A stretch of 36,014 nt of DNA, from contig DATGZN010000079.1 in NCBI GenBank assembly GCA_035297145.1, positions 1 through 36,014 on the forward strand. The letters run 5' to 3'. This DNA is from QHXW01 sp035297145. Its GTDB lineage: Bacteria; Acidobacteriota; Terriglobia; Bryobacterales; Bryobacteraceae. The notes under the pieces are model-generated. The model was not told the origin of the DNA, did not search any database, and saw nothing but the letters and a program-made list of their open reading frames with translations. This document shows positions 1 to 7,915 of this stretch, in pieces (positions within the stretch are counted from its first letter, which is position 1; every line of letters begins with the position of its first letter). Both the position numbers and the translations under genes were made by a program.

Positions 1-537
1 GTCCAAGCAACTTCCACATAGCAAGCGATGCGGCCCCAACAACCACAGGTCGCCCAGCACTGACACGGGATTGTCGGGAACAAGCGGGCACTCATCAGGG
101 TCGGTCAGGCCGTCAGTCTTCTGCATCATCGCGCGGGCAAGCTCTTGTTCATCGAAGCCAGTGAGCTCGAGGCCGAAGCCCAAGCGCTGCAGGTCGATCA
201 ATTCTGGGCCGAGCAGTTCGAAGTCCCAGCCAGCCTCTTCGTGGCTGCGGTTGTCCATCAGCCGCAGCCCACGGACCTGCTCCGGCGTGAGATCGCGTGC
301 GACGTGAACCGGGCACTCGGTCATTCCAGCCTGTCGTCCAGCCGCGCGTCGCAGGTGGCCGATGATGATGACATCTTCGGCATCGCAAACGATCGGCTGT
401 TTCCAGCCATACTCCCGGATCGAAGCCGCCACAGTATCAACTGCCCGGGCGCTCCACTTCCGGGCGTTCTTTGGGTAATCCCGTGGCCGGTCGATCGGCC
501 ACCACTCGAGTGCGAAACTCCGTTCGGAGGGGTTCAT
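1..537 (-). CDS. ParB-like N-terminal domain fused to DNA methyltransferase (partial)
   Basis: The gene runs off the left edge, so only the first 179 residues are visible. Residues about 14-110 read as a ParB/Srx-type domain: NARKWS near 24, a VDTVAASIREYGW helix at 33-45, IIIGHLRRAA at 57-66 (where the family usually has GHGR), and an LMDNRSHEEAGWD segment at 93-105. At 161-176 LGDLWLLGPHRLLCG is the usual opening of a fused N4/N6-type DNA methyltransferase domain, whose catalytic motif lies outside the window. Such ParB-methylase proteins sit beside terminase genes in phages and are thought to modify phage DNA. The ATG overlaps the stop of the terminase small subunit gene by 4 bases (ATGA), so the two are probably translationally coupled. 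The GHLRR change in the ParB motif may mean loss of nuclease activity. The family call is firm and the exact substrate unknown. Confidence 0.8.
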   Translation of the reverse strand, partial: MNPSERSFALEWWPIDRPRDYPKNARKWSARAVDTVAASIREYGWKQPIVCDAEDVIIIGHLRRAAGRQAGMTECPVHVARDLTPEQVRGLRLMDNRSHEEAGWDFELLGPELIDLQRLGFGLELTGFDEQELARAMMQKTDGLTDPDECPLVPDNPVSVLGDLWLLGPHRLLCGSCLD

Positions 538-1082
538 TGGATGACCTCGGTTGGCGGTTGCACCTTCCGCTCGCGCGGCTGAGAAAGAATTTCTAAGAGA
601 TCGTCCTCGCTGTCAGCCGGCTTTTCAATCGCGAGTCGTGTGCGGGAAATAGGGCTCAAGCCAAATTCGCTACAAAACATCTTGAGCAATGTCCATGCCG
701 CATTCATTTGGGCCACGGCCGGGTGCGGCTTCACGTTGGCCACCACCAAAGTGTTCGTCTGCGGATCCAAAATGCGCTTCGCGACCAGGCGGCCTTGTTT
801 CTGAATGGTCTCGTAGCATTCGACTGCGGCTTCGTAAGCGACACACGCGCCTTCGAGCATCTGAGCGTCCGGCCGGCAGTCTAGGTTCATCCGCTCCAGT
901 TCCTCGCTCCAAAACTTCCAGGCTTTGCGCGCCAGACCTTTTAGATGACGGGGACACGCCGGTAAGCCGCGAGACGCTTTCGCTTCCGCCTTCATCTTTT
1001 GTTCGAGCTTGTGGGTGCCAAGCCGGCGCGGATCACCTTCCGAAATCTGCAACGTGGTTGGCTTTGGTTTCCTTCCTCTCAT
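534..1082 (-). CDS. phage terminase small subunit, P27 family
   Basis: This 182-residue protein opens with MRGRKPKPTTLQISEGDPRR, the usual start of P27-type terminase small subunits. A helical, Trp-rich core follows (ARKAWKFWSEELERM), then a conserved HPAVAQMNAAWTLLKMFCSEFGLSP segment of the kind seen in this family. Small terminases recognise phage DNA and hand it to the large ATPase-nuclease for packaging. I place the start at the ATG at 1082 and not at an upstream TTG at 1088, because AAGGA lies 6 bases from the ATG and directly abuts the TTG. The downstream gene is the ParB-methyltransferase with a 4-base overlap. The large terminase, portal and capsid genes are not visible, but they could lie beyond the left edge. 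Confidence 0.85.
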   Translation of the reverse strand: MRGRKPKPTTLQISEGDPRRLGTHKLEQKMKAEAKASRGLPACPRHLKGLARKAWKFWSEELERMNLDCRPDAQMLEGACVAYEAAVECYETIQKQGRLVAKRILDPQTNTLVVANVKPHPAVAQMNAAWTLLKMFCSEFGLSPISRTRLAIEKPADSEDDLLEILSQPRERKVQPPTEVIQ

Positions 1083-1922
1083 CTCCAATCCTTCTCAGTA
1101 AATTCGGCAGCGCCTTTTGATGAGTGATTCCTCTAAATTGCGTTTCTAATTTCGCGGATTATCACGCGTAGCTGCGCCATGGTCACGGAAAACGGAAAGG
1201 CCCGAGGAAATGACCGGCCCCCCCCCGGCCCCTTCGCGCACGCTCCCGCCTGGTCCTAGTCTCGTGACATTGAACGCACCTGGTCCGCAGGTTCCCGAGT
1301 CGAACCGGATCATCTCTGGATATCAATACCCAGCACGTGACCAAAGTGTGCACAGTCCAAAATCCCCGGTGGAGTGACGATGTACTGAGCGTGAAACTCC
1401 ACACGCCGAACGCATCCGGCAAGAGTGGCCAGCCCTATCCCGCAGCCTAACGGCTTGAACAACAATGATCAGCGGGAAAGCGGGTATAGCCTCCGTCCAT
1501 TCCAGTTCCCAACGCATGTGTGGGTGCTAACGCGCGCTCTGCAGAACAATCCACGCGCCGTGCGCTAGCAATCGGACCTATCCCCGCCATCCCCGCACGG
1601 TCTTTGTTTTCAATGTCATCGGTTGCGGGGATAGCAGGCTGGTTTCCCCGCAACGGCGCGGGATTGCGACCGGAATCCAGACCGTCATAGCCTTCGCCAC
1701 CGAACCAAGGAACTATGAAAGGGAGGCAAGTGCTGGCACTGAACCCAGTCTGGCTGAGTACGATTACCGTGAGGCGCAATAATGCGCCTTAGGAATAGCC
1801 GCCATGTCGTTCAAATCCGAAACTTGCCGTGTACTAATCGTGACCGAAGAGGGGCAAGTCGCACCGGAAGCAATCACTGAATGGGTTGCTCTGCACGCCA
1901 TCAACGATACCGGGTGCAAACC
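1083..1922. other. 840-bp stretch with no convincing gene
   Basis: No open frame here resembles a known protein. Minus-strand frames at 1183-1422 and 1447-1779 are open, but their translations look like random sequence. The stretch holds a run of nine C (1218-1226) and a short hairpin at 1772-1789. A plus-strand open frame at 1804-2013 (69 codons, AGGA 9 bases before its ATG) overlaps the end of the convergent gene by about 90 bases and is only a weak candidate. The stretch may be decayed phage DNA or a regulatory spacer upstream of the packaging genes. Confidence 0.5.
1772..1789. repeat. short perfect inverted repeat (hairpin)
   Basis: AGGCGCA and TGCGCCT form a 7-bp perfect stem around an ATAA loop, within otherwise gene-poor DNA. 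No T-run follows on either strand, so a standard intrinsic terminator is not supported. A protein-binding or attachment-site role is possible but unproven. Confidence 0.4.
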
Positions 1923-2663
1923 TCACCTGAACAGTCTTGAGAGCCATTGTAGCCGTCGAGCGGCTATGGGCATTTCCAAATTGATCTCTGGCACATGCAA
2001 CGACCGAAGGTAGTTGGACATTGAGAAGACCCAGAACCCGGTAAACCCGTTCACTGGTGCGGGTGTGTCGTAACGAAAGAGAGAAACGTCGTCGCCTTTC
2101 GGGTGAGTAGCCCACCAGAAGCAGATCAACGGCTCAACCTCATCCAGTTGAACAGGCGGTGAAATCGGAGCCAGCCGTCCGGTCTCGTCGTCCATGTGTG
2201 TCGGCGGGACCATCCTACTGAGCACCTTGCTCACGAAGGAGTATCGAAAGCAGGACCGTTCCGAATCCCAATGAGATAACCAGCGTTCTTGCCGGTACTG
2301 TCGAAGGGCGGACTCGTCGGCGTCTAAGCGAAGCTCCTTTCCCCCGATAGCTGTTGATGACCAATTCTTCACTTCGACTTGGTAAAGCGTTCGATGTCTG
2401 CTCGGGGCAGGCTGTGTCAGTAACCAGCGGTCGAGACGGTCACCACGGCCCGTTCCGTTCGTGGGAGTCTTCGGTAAACCGCCGTGCGTGACTACTTTGC
2501 TGATTACGCCGTACGTTTCCTGTAAGCACCGCTGAAGAAGCGAGATGCCCAAGTCTTCACCAACGATGCCAACAATGGCGGAAACGTGTCCCTTACTTGC
2601 GAGAGATAGCTCATCAAAGAATGAGAGAACTGCTGATCTGTCGATGGTCAGAGTAGTATTCAT
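1923..2663 (-). CDS. unknown protein with PD-(D/E)XK nuclease-like motif
   Basis: This is a 246-residue protein I cannot assign to a named family. Residues about 90-120 contain a pattern typical of the PD-(D/E)XK nuclease fold: an acidic GDRLDRW segment, then the beta strand LYQVEVKNWS carrying an E-x-K pair, followed by a Gln-containing helix (ALRQYRQERW). The rest is mixed alpha/beta with no membrane segment or signal peptide. The gene lies 28 bases downstream of a second protein with the same type of motif (2692-3468) on the same strand, so the two are probably co-transcribed. The ATG at 2663 has only a weak ribosome-binding site. A restriction or defence nuclease is the most natural reading, but that is inference from one motif and position in a mobile element. 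Confidence 0.6.
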   Translation of the reverse strand: MNTTLTIDRSAVLSFFDELSLASKGHVSAIVGIVGEDLGISLLQRCLQETYGVISKVVTHGGLPKTPTNGTGRGDRLDRWLLTQPAPSRHRTLYQVEVKNWSSTAIGGKELRLDADESALRQYRQERWLSHWDSERSCFRYSFVSKVLSRMVPPTHMDDETGRLAPISPPVQLDEVEPLICFWWATHPKGDDVSLFRYDTPAPVNGFTGFWVFSMSNYLRSLHVPEINLEMPIAARRLQWLSRLFR

Positions 2664-2691
2664 GGTTTCGGTTGAGGTAAGCTAACGTCGC

Positions 2692-3468
2692 CTACCCACT
2701 CTTCGTGGACCGAATTTCACTTTCGGCTTGCAGCCAGTCAGCAAGTTCATCGCCGGATTGTCGCTGCAAGTAGAGTTCATACGCCCGTTGCCGAATCTGC
2801 TGTTCCACGGGTTGTCGCCTCTGAACGTCTTCTTCTCTCGCCCATGCAAGAAGTTCTGGGATGGACCGCGTTTTGCATAGTTCGGCGAACTCGATGATGT
2901 CCTCATCCCAGTTGTCTCGGGTTATCTGGTAGCACTCCGTCGAGAATCGATCCTTCAGGTATCCGATTACGTGCTCATGGAGGATCTGCTGAACTCCGGG
3001 CAGTGCGGAGCTGAGTTCAGGATTCGATTCGCTCCCAAAGCAGACGAATCGGATGCAAATCTCTTCTTCGAGCAGGTCACGGGCACCGAATCTGTAAACT
3101 TCATCTGCGATCTCATGGATACGGGTATCGTCTCGCTCGAAACCCATCCACCGGACCGTGTACTCGACGTTCCTTCGCTCTCGGTTGCGCCAGGAGTTCT
3201 GGTTCAGATCACAACGGCGTGACTTAACTTCGCAGATGAGGAAGTCAATTCGATCCGAGCGTATCAAAGTAGTGTCGCGCTGGAAACTGAAGCGCCTTTG
3301 GTTTTCCACTGAGTGGGGAAACCGGACAGCGATGATGTCCGCATCGGTCCCGCCGGGACGGTTTCGAAAATCAGGATGAACAGTGAAGTCGGCGGTGGTG
3401 AAATAGCCGTTGAATCGGAGATACCACGTGGCGAGAAGCTCGAATCGGTTAGCTGCCACTGTCGTCAC
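2692..3468 (-). CDS. unknown PD-(D/E)XK-like protein with C-terminal DUF2934-like motif
   Basis: The 258-residue product begins with an N-terminal helix of the kind found in Mrr/RecB-like endonucleases (ANRFELLATWYLRFNGYF). It continues with GGTDADIIAVRFP near 38-50 and DFLICEVKSRR near 75-85, which gives the D...ExK arrangement of PD-(D/E)XK enzymes. The last 30 residues (RAYELYLQRQSGDELADWLQ) match the pattern of the small DUF2934 motif common in acidobacterial and proteobacterial proteins. The start is GTG at 3468, with a second GTG three codons later, and no strong ribosome-binding site marks either. It is the first gene of a two-gene unit with 1923-2663. Endonuclease activity is predicted from motif only, and the biological role is unknown. 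Confidence 0.6.
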   Translation of the reverse strand: MTTVAANRFELLATWYLRFNGYFTTADFTVHPDFRNRPGGTDADIIAVRFPHSVENQRRFSFQRDTTLIRSDRIDFLICEVKSRRCDLNQNSWRNRERRNVEYTVRWMGFERDDTRIHEIADEVYRFGARDLLEEEICIRFVCFGSESNPELSSALPGVQQILHEHVIGYLKDRFSTECYQITRDNWDEDIIEFAELCKTRSIPELLAWAREEDVQRRQPVEQQIRQRAYELYLQRQSGDELADWLQAESEIRSTKSG

Positions 3469-3763
3469 GGCCGATGCCGATACCCGGATGGACGACCGAA
3501 ATCGCTCGGCCGATCCAGCCGGCTATGCATAGCCTCTGCCTCAGAATATCACGCAGACCGGCAGTCGCTAGTCCTCGTATCCAGTGCCGACACAATATCG
3601 CGAGCCGTGAATTTAGCCGCCTGATCTTTATCTTGTCCTACTCTGCGCGCTTGCCATTTCAGTTGCGTTTTTCATCGGTCAGCGATTCGATCCGAGAGGA
3701 TTGTGGATCAATGTAGTCTTAGGGAAAAGTTTGGTGGAACCGCCACCAGAACTGGCTCTATAG
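3469..3763. other. upstream spacer of the nuclease pair, no gene seen
   Basis: About 295 bases upstream of the two-gene nuclease unit. I see no open frame with protein-like composition and no clear promoter hexamers. The promoter for the leftward pair should lie here. Confidence 0.4.
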
Positions 3764-3949
3764 GATCAAGAAGGGGGGAACCGCTTACCGCAGAAGCGCC
3801 TCTTGGAGCAAGCCAGGATAGCGGCTCAGCGTATCGAACGTAAGTATGGCAATAATCTTGTGGAGGACTTCGAGTGGCCTGCTAAGCAGGACGTTCTCGG
3901 CACTCGAATGGTTGATAGGTGCCGACTGGAAGGAGCGCTGGACACCTAG
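3764..3949 (+). pseudogene. coding remnant or very short gene, unknown
   Basis: A plus-strand frame is open from just after a TAG at 3761 to a TAG at 3947. It reads as protein-like sequence: RLPQKRLLEQARIAAQRIERK, then YGNNLVEDFEW, ending in GALDT. It lacks an ATG or GTG. The only candidate start is a TTG at 3803 (48 codons), although a strong AAGGGGGG purine run sits at 3771-3778. The pattern of a basic helix followed by YG..NL...DFEW and a final LDT resembles the C-terminus of short hypothetical proteins I associate with acidobacterial mobile DNA, but I could not check this. I read it as the truncated 3' end of a gene stranded when neighbouring DNA was rearranged. Confidence 0.4.
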
Positions 3950-3961
3950 AATCTGAGGCAA

Positions 3962-6652
3962 TCAAGGGTGAGGTTCACCGAGGTTCGTGATCACTTTCCA
4001 GCGGGCAACCTTCCCGTGTAGATCGTCGGCGTGACGCTCGATCCGAAATTCTGTATCGCCGTAGCGCTGTCCAACGCGCTCGCGAAAAGCGAAGCCAAGC
4101 CGCTGTTTGAAGAAGCCCTCGCGATCCATCGCTTGTGCGATGAAGTCCGGAAGCGCGGCACGCAACTCGTCGGCGTGCTGTGTTGGCACAGTTTTGCGAG
4201 TATCCGCGTCGTACGTTTTTGCGTTCATTTGTTCCCAGACTTGGGCCACGGTAAAGGGCTCGCTATAAAACACGCCATCGAGGGTCTTGAGAAAAGCCTC
4301 CCACTGAATCGACTCTGCATCGGCTTGCTGATAGAGCTGAGAGGAGTTCGCCAGAAACCCTTCAACACCGGCGTGCTGCAATATGCCGCCGATGATCGTT
4401 GTCCAGTCTTCAAAACTCCCTACGGGTATCACATCCGGCTGCGGGCGGCCGGCGACAAACCAAGCACGGGCTAGCGTCAGCAGCGCGGCGAGGAGTTCGC
4501 CCCGATGAGCGAGCACGTATTGCTTCAGCCGCTTATGCCGGAACCCAGTCCGTTCAAACGGCCTCGGGCACCTGGCGTCCATCCGCACCCAATAGCAGCG
4601 CCTCGGCATGTCGCCACCCAGTTGGATATTGTTGCCGGTGGCGATCCAGGTGCACCGGACCGGCGAGGTGATCGTCTGTGATTGGCCGAGAATACGATCG
4701 CCGTGGATCGTCGCCGTAAGCGCCTTACACAGGTCAGCGGAGTCAAGACGATACTTCAGGTTGTCAAGAATGACGATGGCTGATCCGTCACGGAGGACCG
4801 AAGTCAATTGCTTGCGCCATTCTTCCGCTTCCCGCGGGGCGGAGAATAGTGGGCCCTCGCGGCCGCTTACGATTAGCGATACGACTTCGGAAAGGAGAGT
4901 CTTCCCCGTGCCCTGAGCGGTCGCATCAAAGAGTGCCAGGGGCGTAGGACCCTTGATGGCAGGCCGGCAAACCGGCGTCAGCATCGAGGCAATCGCATTT
5001 GTGCGGCTGGCTACATCCACAAAAGGGAACTCCCGAATAATGTCCGTGACCAGTTCGATCGCCACTTCAATGTGATCCGTGGTCGGCTGCTCGGTGATCT
5101 CGGGGAGGTTCAACGCTGGGTCGGGCGCGTAGTACAGTCTGCTCGCCTCATCGTACCCCGGCAACGTAATCAGCGTTCCATCTTCGCGGAGAGCCGGAGA
5201 CTCGATAGTGCCCTGCAGCGGCGGGAATGCCCATTCGATCGGCGGCATCGCCGAGATGTCCATGACCACGTCCATAGGCGGCGCGCAATTCCGGACGTTC
5301 TTCTGTCCGACCTCGTAGAAATCTGCGGACCTGGTGAGCCGGTTCCGGAGAATCCGGTCGGACACCTCGGTGATGACATGCCGTCCGGTTTCCTCCTCGG
5401 TGACACACACCAACTTGCCAGCCCGCACGAACAAAGAGGGCGGATTGTTGAAGAGCCTCAACGCGCCCAGCGCGTCGCGACTGATATCACGCAATTGCCG
5501 ATCTGTGGTCTGGATATTCGGGAACCTACCGCCATCAGCGGTATGCCCCTGTGCTTCAGATTTGTTGTCGGCGGATGGCCTCGCGCGCTTGGGCATCCCC
5601 AGCACGATGGGGCTCTTGATTTTGCCGTGGTGCTTGCATCGTCTACAGTATTGCGCTTGGCCCAATTCGTTTTCGATGAATGCGCAGGTGGATGGCCCCG
5701 CCGCGCCCCGAGTCTGGCGCAGTTTCTCTTCGGTCTCTGCGGCGGTGTACTTTGGATACGCCTTGCTCATATCATGGGCGATCTGGTTGCCGTCTCGGCA
5801 CCGCGCCACGATGGAAAGCATGCGATACCACTCGGGTTCCGGCAGCTTGGCGGCATCGTCTTTGCAGTGTTGCATCCAGGGGCAGCCCGCCAGTACACGA
5901 AAGAACTCCCCGCTCGGGCTTTCGGGTGCTGCGCCCTGGACGTGCGCCTTGAGCTCTGGGTCGGTCTCCAACTCGACAAGCTCCTCGAACTCCGACGGGT
6001 TGTAGCGTTGGCCCCTATTGATCACTTCATACTGGACGAGAGTCGGAGTTTCCTGCTTTCGGTTGTACGTGCCGGGAACGCGCAAGAGGCGACAGAGGTC
6101 GGCGGTGTTGTCGATACTCCAGCCACTTCGTGCGGCGATGCTGCCCAGGAGCCCCTGAAAGCCCTTTGAGAGCCGCTTCGCTGCAGATCTGTCGTTCTCC
6201 GTGACCGTTTCCATCGGCTCCCGAAACAGCCAATGAAGCTGAATACCACCGCCAGAATAGACTGCGACGGTGGGATTGAACGGTATCGCCCGAACAACAC
6301 TCCAGGCATCGTCCAGGGACGGAGGCAGATTCGTTGCGGCATGATTTGGCCCTAGCACATCGATGTCAGCCCAAAGCCCAGGCAGTGCTATGACACCTGC
6401 CTGCTTTCCGCGGCCCCTATGGGGTTGTTGACCCTGCACGCCAATGGCGAAGTAGACGTTTTCCTTCTCGCGCGCGAGTATCGCATTGTTCGCCGCTTCT
6501 GTGTACCAATCCTGGTCGTTGAGTAGTACGAAGGTCGAGCGCTTGCTCGGCTTGTTGAAGAGAGCAATGAGGCCGGTCTCTTGGCCGCCAAACACGCTTC
6601 GTAGGAAGCGAGCGGCCATGCGCGCGGCAACACGCGGATCAGATGTGCTCAT
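3962..6652 (-). CDS. primase-helicase (RepB-like primase plus SF3/AAA-type ATPase)
   Basis: This 896-residue protein is the likely replication or mobilisation enzyme of the element. The N-terminal half looks like an archaeo-eukaryotic-type primase: DID at 96-98 as metal ligands, SGGGIQLHW at 133-141, and DLCRLLRVPGTYN at 185-197. A Cys-containing primase C-terminal domain follows (C257, C263, C323, C336, C339). The C-terminal half has a Walker A motif in DATAQGTGKT (576-585), Walker B in AIVILDN (625-631), and a sensor-like WIATGNN. Together these predict primer synthesis plus DNA unwinding. The ATG at 6652 follows CGAGG by about 9 bases, and the same GAGGCGCCGC leader precedes the sigma-like gene upstream. 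It is the last gene of a leftward operon starting near 7836. It could serve a phage, satellite or integrative plasmid. Confidence 0.8.
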   Translation of the reverse strand: MSTSDPRVAARMAARFLRSVFGGQETGLIALFNKPSKRSTFVLLNDQDWYTEAANNAILAREKENVYFAIGVQGQQPHRGRGKQAGVIALPGLWADIDVLGPNHAATNLPPSLDDAWSVVRAIPFNPTVAVYSGGGIQLHWLFREPMETVTENDRSAAKRLSKGFQGLLGSIAARSGWSIDNTADLCRLLRVPGTYNRKQETPTLVQYEVINRGQRYNPSEFEELVELETDPELKAHVQGAAPESPSGEFFRVLAGCPWMQHCKDDAAKLPEPEWYRMLSIVARCRDGNQIAHDMSKAYPKYTAAETEEKLRQTRGAAGPSTCAFIENELGQAQYCRRCKHHGKIKSPIVLGMPKRARPSADNKSEAQGHTADGGRFPNIQTTDRQLRDISRDALGALRLFNNPPSLFVRAGKLVCVTEEETGRHVITEVSDRILRNRLTRSADFYEVGQKNVRNCAPPMDVVMDISAMPPIEWAFPPLQGTIESPALREDGTLITLPGYDEASRLYYAPDPALNLPEITEQPTTDHIEVAIELVTDIIREFPFVDVASRTNAIASMLTPVCRPAIKGPTPLALFDATAQGTGKTLLSEVVSLIVSGREGPLFSAPREAEEWRKQLTSVLRDGSAIVILDNLKYRLDSADLCKALTATIHGDRILGQSQTITSPVRCTWIATGNNIQLGGDMPRRCYWVRMDARCPRPFERTGFRHKRLKQYVLAHRGELLAALLTLARAWFVAGRPQPDVIPVGSFEDWTTIIGGILQHAGVEGFLANSSQLYQQADAESIQWEAFLKTLDGVFYSEPFTVAQVWEQMNAKTYDADTRKTVPTQHADELRAALPDFIAQAMDREGFFKQRLGFAFRERVGQRYGDTEFRIERHADDLHGKVARWKVITNLGEPHP

Positions 6653-6694
6653 GGCGGCGCCTCGGGTCCTCGGTGTGAGAACGGCTTCATCGTT

Positions 6695-7243
6695 TCACTG
6701 CCGACTTCCTCGAACAGAAGGCTGAAATCCGGCCCGAATAAAAGCATCCCTCAATTGCCGAGTCATCTGATAAACGCGCGACCGTGATTTGCCAGTCTTT
6801 GCGCCGGCCTCGAGCATAGGCAACTCGCTCAACAGAAGCGCCAAGTTCTGCAACTGGGGAGGCAGCCCATTGAGCACGCGTTGCACGTCAATGCTCATCT
6901 GAAGCTCAGCTTCAATCTCGTGTTTGTGGCCGGCACCGAGCGGATCGGCTGGGTCGTTCGCCGTTCCCGGCTCTTGGCGCGATAAGTCTTCGGCGAGAAC
7001 TTCCCGTTGCACGCGCCGATGCCTTCGTGTGACCAGCACCGTGGCGTGGTTTCTAACGACGCCTCGGACAAAACCTTGCCAATCACCGCGCGAGGGATCG
7101 AATTTCGGGGAACGGCGCAGGCAGTCGAGGACCATTTCCTGCCGCAGATCTTCCCAGTCGTCCGATCTGAAGCCGGCAGTGGTGACCAACAGGCTGGCGC
7201 GACAGGAGGCCTGCTGGAGAATGTAGGGGTCGAAGGTCAGCAT
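6695..7243 (-). CDS. small sigma-70-like protein
   Basis: The 182-residue protein has the two-part layout of a short sigma factor. An N-terminal region 2-like helix set (WEDLRQEMVLDCLRRSPKFD, then WQGFVRGVVRNHA) is followed by a basic linker and a C-terminal region 4-like helix-turn-helix (LSELPMLEAGAKTGKSRSRVYQMTRQL). The ATG at 7243 has GGAGG 7 bases upstream. The gene overlaps the previous one by a few bases and lies 42 bases ahead of the primase-helicase. It could direct RNA polymerase to promoters of the mobile element or act as a phage-type late regulator. Region 2 is weakly conserved, so recognition of a specific promoter is an inference. Confidence 0.65.
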   Translation of the reverse strand: MLTFDPYILQQASCRASLLVTTAGFRSDDWEDLRQEMVLDCLRRSPKFDPSRGDWQGFVRGVVRNHATVLVTRRHRRVQREVLAEDLSRQEPGTANDPADPLGAGHKHEIEAELQMSIDVQRVLNGLPPQLQNLALLLSELPMLEAGAKTGKSRSRVYQMTRQLRDAFIRAGFQPSVRGSRQ

Positions 7244-7581
7244 AGCGGCGCCTCCGTGAGGCGACGCTCGATGACGACGCGGCGCGGGACACCGGATCGA
7301 ACGTCGATGCGCTCAATCCTTCCGTTCTTGAGTTGATCCAAGCGCGCCATCAGCCGGAGTACTTCATCTCGGAGGGTGAAATCGGGCAGGTCCGCCTCCT
7401 GCCTCTCGCCTTCGTCCACATCGAGCTTTACATCGAGCAACACAATGGGTTTGGGATGAAAAACAGGATCGCCATTCTGAATGGCTATACCAAGGACATG
7501 GCCGAAGTTCACCGATTGAAATAGCCGGACCAAGGCCTGCCGAGGAGCCGAAAGTTGGGTAAATCGCCCAAGTGCGGCCAT
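7237..7581 (-). CDS. hypothetical protein of the mobile-element operon
   Basis: This 114-residue protein matches no family I recognise. The middle is strand-rich (GDPVFHPKPIVLLDVKLDVDEGE). The C-terminal part is a charged helix followed by a basic strand pair (RIERIDVRSGVPRRVVIERR). The start is supported by GAGG 9 bases upstream. It overlaps the sigma-like gene at its 3' end and follows the excisionase-like gene by 3 bases, so it belongs to a compact operon. Confidence 0.6.
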   Translation of the reverse strand: MAALGRFTQLSAPRQALVRLFQSVNFGHVLGIAIQNGDPVFHPKPIVLLDVKLDVDEGERQEADLPDFTLRDEVLRLMARLDQLKNGRIERIDVRSGVPRRVVIERRLTEAPLC

Positions 7582-7584
7582 GTG

Positions 7585-7836
7585 TCAGTTCCTCACTCCA
7601 GCCCGGTCTGCCAGGAGCGGTGCGGCTACGGGAGCAGCCCGCTCGGCGATCCATCGCCGCAATTCGCCACGCCGATAGAAAATGCGATTCGAGACCCGAA
7701 TGAATGGCGGCCCGCCACCGTGTACCCGCTTTCGCCGGAACCAAGCCAGCGACATCGGCAGCTCCTGCTCACGGGCCTCGACTTCCGTCAGTAGATCGTG
7801 ATCACTTTCGTTAGATTGGCTTGTCTGGCAGTGCAC
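7585..7836 (-). CDS. AlpA/excisionase-like helix-turn-helix protein
   Basis: An 83-residue protein whose core follows the pattern of the AlpA/MerR-like excisionase helix-turn-helix family: LLTEVEARE, then WFRRKRVHGGGPPFIRVSNRIFYRR as the recognition helix and wing, then ELRRWIAERA. Such proteins bind DNA near attachment sites and assist excision, or regulate the element's operon. The start is GTG at 7836 with GGAG 8 bases upstream. It is the first gene of the leftward operon ending in the primase-helicase. Four near-identical heptamers stand in the spacer just upstream (7879-7915) and are plausible binding sites. Confidence 0.75.
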   Translation of the reverse strand: MHCQTSQSNESDHDLLTEVEAREQELPMSLAWFRRKRVHGGGPPFIRVSNRIFYRRGELRRWIAERAAPVAAPLLADRAGVRN

Positions 7837-7878
7837 TCGTTCGTCTCCACTGGGATCACTTGCTAATCCGACACTAAT

Positions 7879-7915
7879 GTGGAGAACGAGGAGAAAAGTG
7901 GAGAAAGTGTGGAGA
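7879..7915. repeat. iteron-like GTGGAGA repeats
   Basis: Three copies of GTGGAGA start at 7879, 7898 and 7909, and a GAGGAGA variant starts at 7888. They are spaced 9, 10 and 11 bases apart, about one helical turn, in the 79-bp spacer upstream of the excisionase-like gene. They may be operator sites for that protein or iterons for replication initiation by the downstream primase-helicase. Function is inferred from spacing and place only. Confidence 0.5.

Noticed and set aside
1284..1310. tRNA-like 3' end on the minus strand (GGTTCGACTC followed by GGACCA)
   Set aside because: The T-stem has a G-G mismatch, no matching acceptor 5' strand, D arm or anticodon arm lies upstream, and it does not match the tRNA-Gln or tRNA-Sec ends, so it is probably chance.
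5072..6169. 365-codon plus-strand open frame inside the primase-helicase gene
   Set aside because: It is antisense to a gene with clear primase and helicase motifs, and its translation shows no domain. High GC makes long shadow frames common.
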